DNA of 64,000 nt from assembly GCA_024741835.1 (NCBI GenBank), contig JAENRP010000127.1, positions 52,343 to 116,342 of the forward strand, read 5' to 3'. The DNA comes from Diplocarpon mali. Its lineage: Eukaryota; Ascomycota; Leotiomycetes; Helotiales; Drepanopezizaceae. Below, piece after piece: positions 58,872 to 64,000 of the stretch (its first letter is position 1; each line of letters opens with the position of its first letter). The notes below the pieces were generated by a model that was not told the DNA's origin, did not search any database, and worked only from the letters and a program-made list of their open reading frames with translations. Made by a program: the position numbers and the translations under genes.

Positions 58872-59498
58872 TTAGACACTCCCAGGGTAAAAGAAGCATG
58901 ATCTTGGTCGACGGATATACTTCGAAATGCCCGAGCGCCTGGAACGACCTCTTCGAGAACAGGCAGAAACTTGTTCTGCTGACTGGTACACATTCTTGGT
59001 CATGGCAACTGGCTGCAAGATTTCGTTCACTTCCTCGAAAATGAAGAACTCGATTTCCATGCCGACGAGCATTTCGAGTTCATGTTTTAACTCGGTCGAA
59101 GCCACGATATCGCGAAGTCAACTACAAGGACAGCGCAGGAATTCTGTGTCAGTTGGCTGTTCTCTCTCCTCGACGAAACACATCACGGCTGCGTTGTTTG
59201 GGTGGTACGGAAGGGTATTGACGCTGGACCAGTCTGGATGTGCATGGTCGATGCCGAAGTGGACTTCGTCGACAAGAGACCCATCCACGGAGACTGCGTT
59301 GAGGCTCTGGCTGGGAGTGCTGCTTTTCTGCTTCTTTTGATCGAGGCTGGGTATAAGAGGTTGCGTAGCAACCCGTACTTCCATGACACCCGAGTAGTCG
59401 ACCCATTGGAACTGGACGAACTCTACCTTGGGGTTCTCGATCAGGAAGCATTGGAGAACGTCGGACTCGACTGCGTGAGACTCGTTTGCTCGACCCAT
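58872..59498 (-). pseudogene. Glutamine-synthetase-like gene remnant (fungal GS/FluG-type)
   Basis: From an ATG at 59498 the minus strand reads the N-terminal beta-grasp part of a GS-like protein. Motifs are NPKVEFVQFQWVDYSGVMEV, then DHAHPDWSSVNTLPYHPNNA and VMCFVEEREQPTDTEFLRCP. A TGA at 59118-59120 breaks the frame, which continues at once with LRDIVASTELKHELEMLVGM and EIEFFIFEEVNEI, the start of the GS catalytic domain where the first metal-binding Glu lies. After about 25 further codons recognisable homology is lost, and the frame stops at 58872. The catalytic core is therefore missing. A CGA-to-TGA change would explain the stop. Upstream, the minus strand has a TATAAA near 59580. Confidence 0.7.
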
Positions 59499-59587
59499 TA
59501 CGAAATATTCATTTGAGGGTGATTGAATACGAATCGAAAAACAATATCGTATGAATGCAACCCGTTCGCTTACTTCCCATTTATAAA

Positions 59588-59605
59588 GCGTTGGCTCGCC
59601 AACGC
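59588..59605. repeat. Perfect short hairpin
   Basis: GCGTTGG, a CTCG loop and CCAACGC form a 7-bp stem. It sits just upstream of the TATA-like box of the glutamine-synthetase-like remnant; it could be a binding site dyad or incidental. Confidence 0.45.
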
Positions 59606-59672
59606 AGTGTTGGCTTTGTTTATACCCCGCGTCAGACGCGACACCGTTACCGGCGGGTAAACAAACAAACAA

Positions 59673-60648
59673 CAGCTGCCTAGATCAGATCGCAATTCAG
59701 TCCTGTCCATTAGCTACCTAAACTATGGCAATTCAGGAATCAATAGCCGCATTCTTAATACTGTATTGGAATACTTACCATCAATAGATGAGAAGATGAG
59801 ATGACGCACTTAGCTGGCCCCTGACCAGAGCTCGGCTATTCTTGCTTGCCCCTGAAGGGCCATTATAGTAAGAAAAAACACCAACTCTTTGATCTATCAT
59901 TGTACAGGATGTTCTGTATTCTGTTTCCTGGCCCAGAAATTGTTCGAAGGGTTCTTGAAACTTGATGCGACTCAAGCCTGAGGGTGCTTCAATTTGTAAT
60001 TCTGGTCGAACAGCACATCGGACTGCAGGAAGAATCCTCACGCACTGGTGAGATGGTCGGTTGGAACGCCATGGTCGACTCCCACCAAAGTCTAGCCGCT
60101 TACCCGATCATTTACCTTTATTAAAGCTGGCTCAGTCTGAACTAGAACGTTTGGTATAGGAGCGGTAGGAAAATTGTTGACAGGATATGACCAAATAGAA
60201 AGTGCATAGCCATGCTCATAAGTAAGGGCGGGAATGGATAGGAGAAGACAATGAGCGACAGAAAGCAACATATGACTGGCTATAAACAGACTTGAGAAAA
60301 TGCCGAATCGACGGAGGCGATTCTTGTGAAAAGAACGCATATATATATATATATATATATATGTGAAGCTGTTGACTTTGAGGTTCCGATAAGATCGGCG
60401 TAGATCGGCATCGATATCAATGCGGGGCTCCCTGGCTACGGGGCTCGTTCTTATCGCCGACGCTTGTCCTCTTTGTGCAAATCGTCTAAGCATCATCATG
60501 ACTTTACTTTCCGAGGTAATTCTCAATTACATCCAGCCACCCGTGTATCATAGTAGACACTACTCACAACTAATTTAGATCTAATTCTAAACGTCTCGAC
60601 TACTCGGCTCATGTCTGCTAACTGCACCTCTTTCCCAGTTGTGCTGTA
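59673..60648. other. Intergenic region upstream of the WD40 gene
   Basis: No gene supported; the 144-codon minus-strand frame crosses the AT dinucleotide repeat and has no motif. The last about 200 bp should be the WD40 gene promoter. Confidence 0.45.
60339..60362. repeat. AT dinucleotide microsatellite
   Basis: Twelve uninterrupted AT units. A candidate length-polymorphic marker. Confidence 0.95.
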
Positions 60649-62800
60649 ATGTCATTGACTCTGGGACCAGAAGAGCATGTGGAGGCCGAACGGGAGCTGG
60701 ACGAGGATGAGCTTGCCAGCCATGCGTTCATTCAGAGCCTACTGGGGCACCATGTGGGAGCTGTAGATGAGGATGAGGAACAAGAACACGATTTCGAGGG
60801 AGGAGAAGAGGAAGATGGTAAAGCTCCTTTCTCTTTTCATAGGTAACTTTGCTGCTAATACATTACTTATTCAGATAACGAAGGAATGGGGTACGAAGAG
60901 ATAGAGGTCCAGATAGAAGAGGAGGTGAACGAGGAGGCAGAAGACCCACCGACGCCCAACCAAGCACTTCGTGAGCACTACACTATCAACTTCTTTCAGA
61001 AACTATTGCTCATCATCCTGGGATTCACAGTCATGCGGCGACAGCGACTCGTACAGCTCTTGCAGAACGCAGGCGTCGGCGGACTACTGCAGCTTCCGGA
61101 TGACGAACTTGACGACGACGAGGACGATAATTACGACAATGCGCATTTCAACCCTAGGTGGAGACCGCGTCGCAGGAACAGGCTAGATCCAAATAGATTC
61201 CCAAAGGTGCCGTCCGACAAGGGCATTGAGCTGATGAACTCGGGGACTTTTGGCTCGAGTGAGGCGTATCCGGCTGCAGTGGAAGGTAGGAACAATATCG
61301 AGAGGAAGAAGAGACTTACTTTAAGAGTACTGGAAAGAGAGTTGGCTATGGAAAGCCCTGCCAAACAGAGGCTCAACCAGAGGCTCATGGCCCAGGTAGG
61401 AGTCCCAGGAGTGAATGAAGGATTCTAGCTGATTCTGAAAAGGGCATGATACCTGCCTCGAATGCAGACATGATAATTCATTACGAGCAGCCAGTCTATT
61501 CGGGGCAATTCTCCGACGACGGAAATTTCTTCTTCTCCGCAAACAAGGATTACAAAGTACGGATGTACGATACTTCGAATCCGTACAAGTGGCGATACTA
61601 CAAGACGGTGGAATATCCTATGGGGCAGTGGACGCTTACCGATGCATCACTGAGCCCAGATAATAAGTATCTTGCATATACATCGATCCGCAGTCAAGTG
61701 TGCCTAGCTCCAACGGATCCAAATGATTCAGGGGATCCGTACATTCTAGATCTCTCAGAACCTGGAATAGGAAGGTCTCCCAATGCTCCCTTCCAATCAA
61801 GATTTTACAGGTCGTTTGGGATTTGGTCAATTCGGTACTCGGGTGATGGTACGCAATTGGTTGCTGGTACGACGGGGGGTTCTATTGTGCTCTATGATAT
61901 CGAGTCACGGAGGTCTTTACACAAGATATTTGGACACGAAGAGGACGTTAATGCGGTTTGCTTTGCCGACAAGTCCTCGCCTCATATTCTATATTCCGGA
62001 TCCGACGACACAACGCTCAAGGTATGGGATACGAGGAGTATGGGAGATAGCCGTGCGGCGGGGGCTTTCGTTGGCCATATTGAGGGTTTGACTTATATTG
62101 ACAGTAAAGGGGATGGACGTATGATTGCTCCTCTTCTTTCAATTCGGTAAATTTTCTGACAAAGGCAGGATACATCCTCAGCAACGGCAAAGACCAAAGC
62201 ATGAAACTTTGGGATCTCCGAATGGTAATGCCGCCGAGCGAATTCGAACGTATCAGACCTCTGCGCCGCGCAACAAACGATGAGCGCTTTGAATACCGAT
62301 GGGGCAGCTATGACCCAGACGACTGGTACCAAGATCCCTACGACAATTCTGTCGTCACATTCCGAGGCCACCGTGTCTTGAGGACCTTGATCCGCTGCCA
62401 TTTCTCCCCACCTACGAGCACCAACTCGAGATATGTGTACTCTGGCAGCGAAGATGGAAAAGTGTACATATATAACATGGACGCTACTCTAGCCGGCAAA
62501 GTTGACGTATACGCTACTACCCGCGAAACTCGCCCACGAGGGGGCCACAACTTGTGGGATGGCGATGAAGACATCCACGCGCCATGGAAGACATGCGTCA
62601 GAGACGCGAGCTGGCATCCCAATGCACCAATGATCGTTGCTTCTGCATGGAATGGCTACGGCATGTCGTCTGGGACGTGCACTGTGCATTCCTGGAATGA
62701 CGGTGCCGAGGACGACGAAGCAGAGCCTAAGATGGGGTTGAGGGTTGACCGGAAACTTCGGCCGAATCCAGCTTTCTATGATGCCGGAGAAGTGAGATAG
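60649..62800 (+). CDS. WD40-repeat protein, DCAF11/WDR23-like
   Basis: A likely substrate receptor of a Cul4-DDB1 ubiquitin ligase. Four exons, 60649-60817, 60875-61395, 61443-62118 and 62169-62800; 665 residues. The first about 100 residues are very acidic. A basic patch (RWRPRRRNRLDPNRFPKVPS) precedes the propeller. WD repeats begin YSGQFSDDGNFFFSANKDYKVRMYD and continue SLSPDNKYLAYTSIRSQV, IRYSGDGTQLVAGTTGGSI and GHEEDVNAVCFADK. Further repeats read LYSGSDDTTLKVWD, LSNGKDQSMKLWDLR and YVYSGSEDGKVYIYN. WDxR-type motifs (KVWDTRSM, KLWDLRMV) are of the kind that contact DDB1. The blocks match the WDR23/LEC14B family. All splice phases agree and the gene is intact. Confidence 0.9.
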
Positions 62801-64000
62801 GGACAGGCGGGACAGACTAGGTTGCGAACTTTGGGATAGAGAATTTGTCATCAGGATGACTATCAGGATGACGATGCTGAGTAGATGGGCATCGAGGATA
62901 TCATTTGGGATCTTGATGAGCTAGATGCACTATGAGTTACCGGAGTTTGGTAGGGGCTCTGCACTGAGAGGCGAACGGTTGAGATTACGGTGTATGTAGG
63001 TTCATCTGCGCTCTGAAGTAGAAATTTTGCGATGAGCGATGCTGACGCGTTGCCAGCTTTTGGGATTAGCGATGTTTATCTTCCTGGTCCCTTTTCGCTT
63101 AGCGACCAAATACCCCTATCCTAGGCGGAGGTTCACACGAACCAGAAACCACGTTTCTTGGGCTATAAATATTCTTCGGAATCAAACCACTGGCACATGC
63201 TGGACCAAGCTATGTGACCATGTCGTAATCATGAAAAGGGACTTGAGGCTCCTGTCCCAACAACCTTGTGCACAGCCTACACCTGGCCCGTAAGCGAGCT
63301 TGGCGAGTAAAGCTACCTAGCTACCTAGATATTGACATATGAGTGACAGCAGCAGGCCACGACGGGTTTCGTAGGTCTTTGTAGATGACATGACGAGTAT
63401 CCCAAGCTTTTGCGTAGCACAGACGTTAGACCCCCAATGTAAATAAAGCATTCTCTTATCAGTCTTATCAGGATGAAACATACGGAGGGTTATCTATCTT
63501 CTGCAGGGATCTAGTGCTTGAACCTCCCAGGATAGCACGGGGACCGGCGATGAGGAGAGACAGGAGAAAAGGGGGTTGTTGATGTTGGGGTGGTGGCGGG
63601 AGTGGTGTTCTTCAGGGGTTTCTTGTTTACGTGTTTACTTGGGTTGGATAGTAGCCAAAGAGCTCCTGGAGGCTGGAGGGGCTGAAAGGAGGAGTATTTG
63701 CACCCTAGGAGCCCGGCCAGGAGAGAGAGCCGTGGCAGAATGAAACCAGAGTCTCTCGTGTCCTCCTGATTCCTGGAGGCGCTGATGCCTCCTCGAAGTC
63801 CAGTCCAGACCAGCCCAAGATCCCCAATTCCAACACATCCCCGCTGGCTCACTTCGTTGCCTTTGACCCTGTATGGAAATGCAATAACATTCTACTCTCC
63901 TGCACTGCATTGCACTGGTCTGCTCGGCTCTGCTCGGCTCTGCTCCCATACGACGCTGTGTGACTTTCTTGTGACTCTCTTTCTCTCTCTCCCTCTCTCC
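62801..64000. other. Terminal gene-less stretch
   Basis: 3' flank of the WD40 gene, then DNA without supported coding sequence. A decamer repeat lies at 63919-63946 and a CT-rich tract runs to the end of the window, perhaps the promoter of a gene beyond the edge. Confidence 0.4.
63919..63946. repeat. TCTGCTCGGC decamer repeat
   Basis: Two full copies of TCTGCTCGGC plus a partial third, close to a CT-rich tract at the window end. Confidence 0.8.

Noticed and set aside
60092..60526. 144-codon minus-strand frame containing an alternating Tyr-Ile run
   Set aside because: The run is only the translated AT microsatellite; no other support.
1..64000. tRNA, rRNA and CRISPR features
   Set aside because: GTTC-type T-loop words were looked at by eye but none sat in a foldable cloverleaf; no regularly spaced identical repeats typical of CRISPR and no rRNA motifs were found. 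A covariance-model scan would be decisive for tRNAs.

Overview
This window is nuclear DNA of a filamentous ascomycete (Pezizomycotina). The evidence is the many short GT-AG introns (46-86 nt, usually about 50), fungus-specific families (CFEM/GPI protein, DUF3433, DUF7704, Zn2Cys6 regulator, two-telobox Myb protein) and no operons. The class cannot be fixed from sequence alone; a leotiomycete is plausible. No rRNA, convincing tRNA, CRISPR array or bacterial signature was seen.

Layout. 1-9.5 kb: an intact secreted GH53 endo-galactanase, then a heavily frameshifted nitrate reductase pseudogene, then a proline/serine-rich orphan. 9.5-15.5 kb is gene-poor. 15.5-25.4 kb, minus strand: a DUF3433 multi-pass membrane protein, a broken acyl-protein-thioesterase-like gene, a four-helix membrane protein with an in-frame TAG before a coding-like tail, and the large subunit of molybdopterin synthase. 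25.5-28.2 kb: a seven-exon RBM5/RBM10-type splicing factor. 28.2-33.8 kb holds only degenerate coding sequence. 33.8-36.3 kb: an orphan cysteine-containing protein and a CFEM GPI-anchored protein. 36.7-46.3 kb is the compact housekeeping core: Cms1-like, CENP-T, SURF1/Shy1, UBX-domain, telobox-Myb and DUF7704 genes, arranged head-to-head and tail-to-tail with 26-670 nt between coding ends. 46.3-53.6 kb is an AT-rich island with Tc1/mariner debris and MITEs around one GT34 glycosyltransferase gene. 53.6-64 kb: a Nop6-like nucleolar protein, a decayed Zn2Cys6 regulator, a decayed glutamine-synthetase-like gene and a DCAF11/WDR23-like WD40 protein.

Two themes stand out. First, gene decay: nitrate reductase, the thioesterase, the Zn2Cys6 factor, a glutamine-synthetase-like gene and an unknown multi-exon gene are all broken while neighbours are clean. 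Nitrogen metabolism is over-represented among the broken genes, yet the cofactor gene needed for nitrate reductase is intact. Second, the AT island holds three small inverted-repeat elements and one roughly 0.8 kb element whose two halves both encode the C-terminal end of a Tc1/mariner transposase pointing outward. A 9-mer, TACTTCGTA, recurs at the edges of these elements.

Exon coordinates in the entries were inferred by eye from splice signals, phase and protein-family continuity. They are not supported by transcripts.
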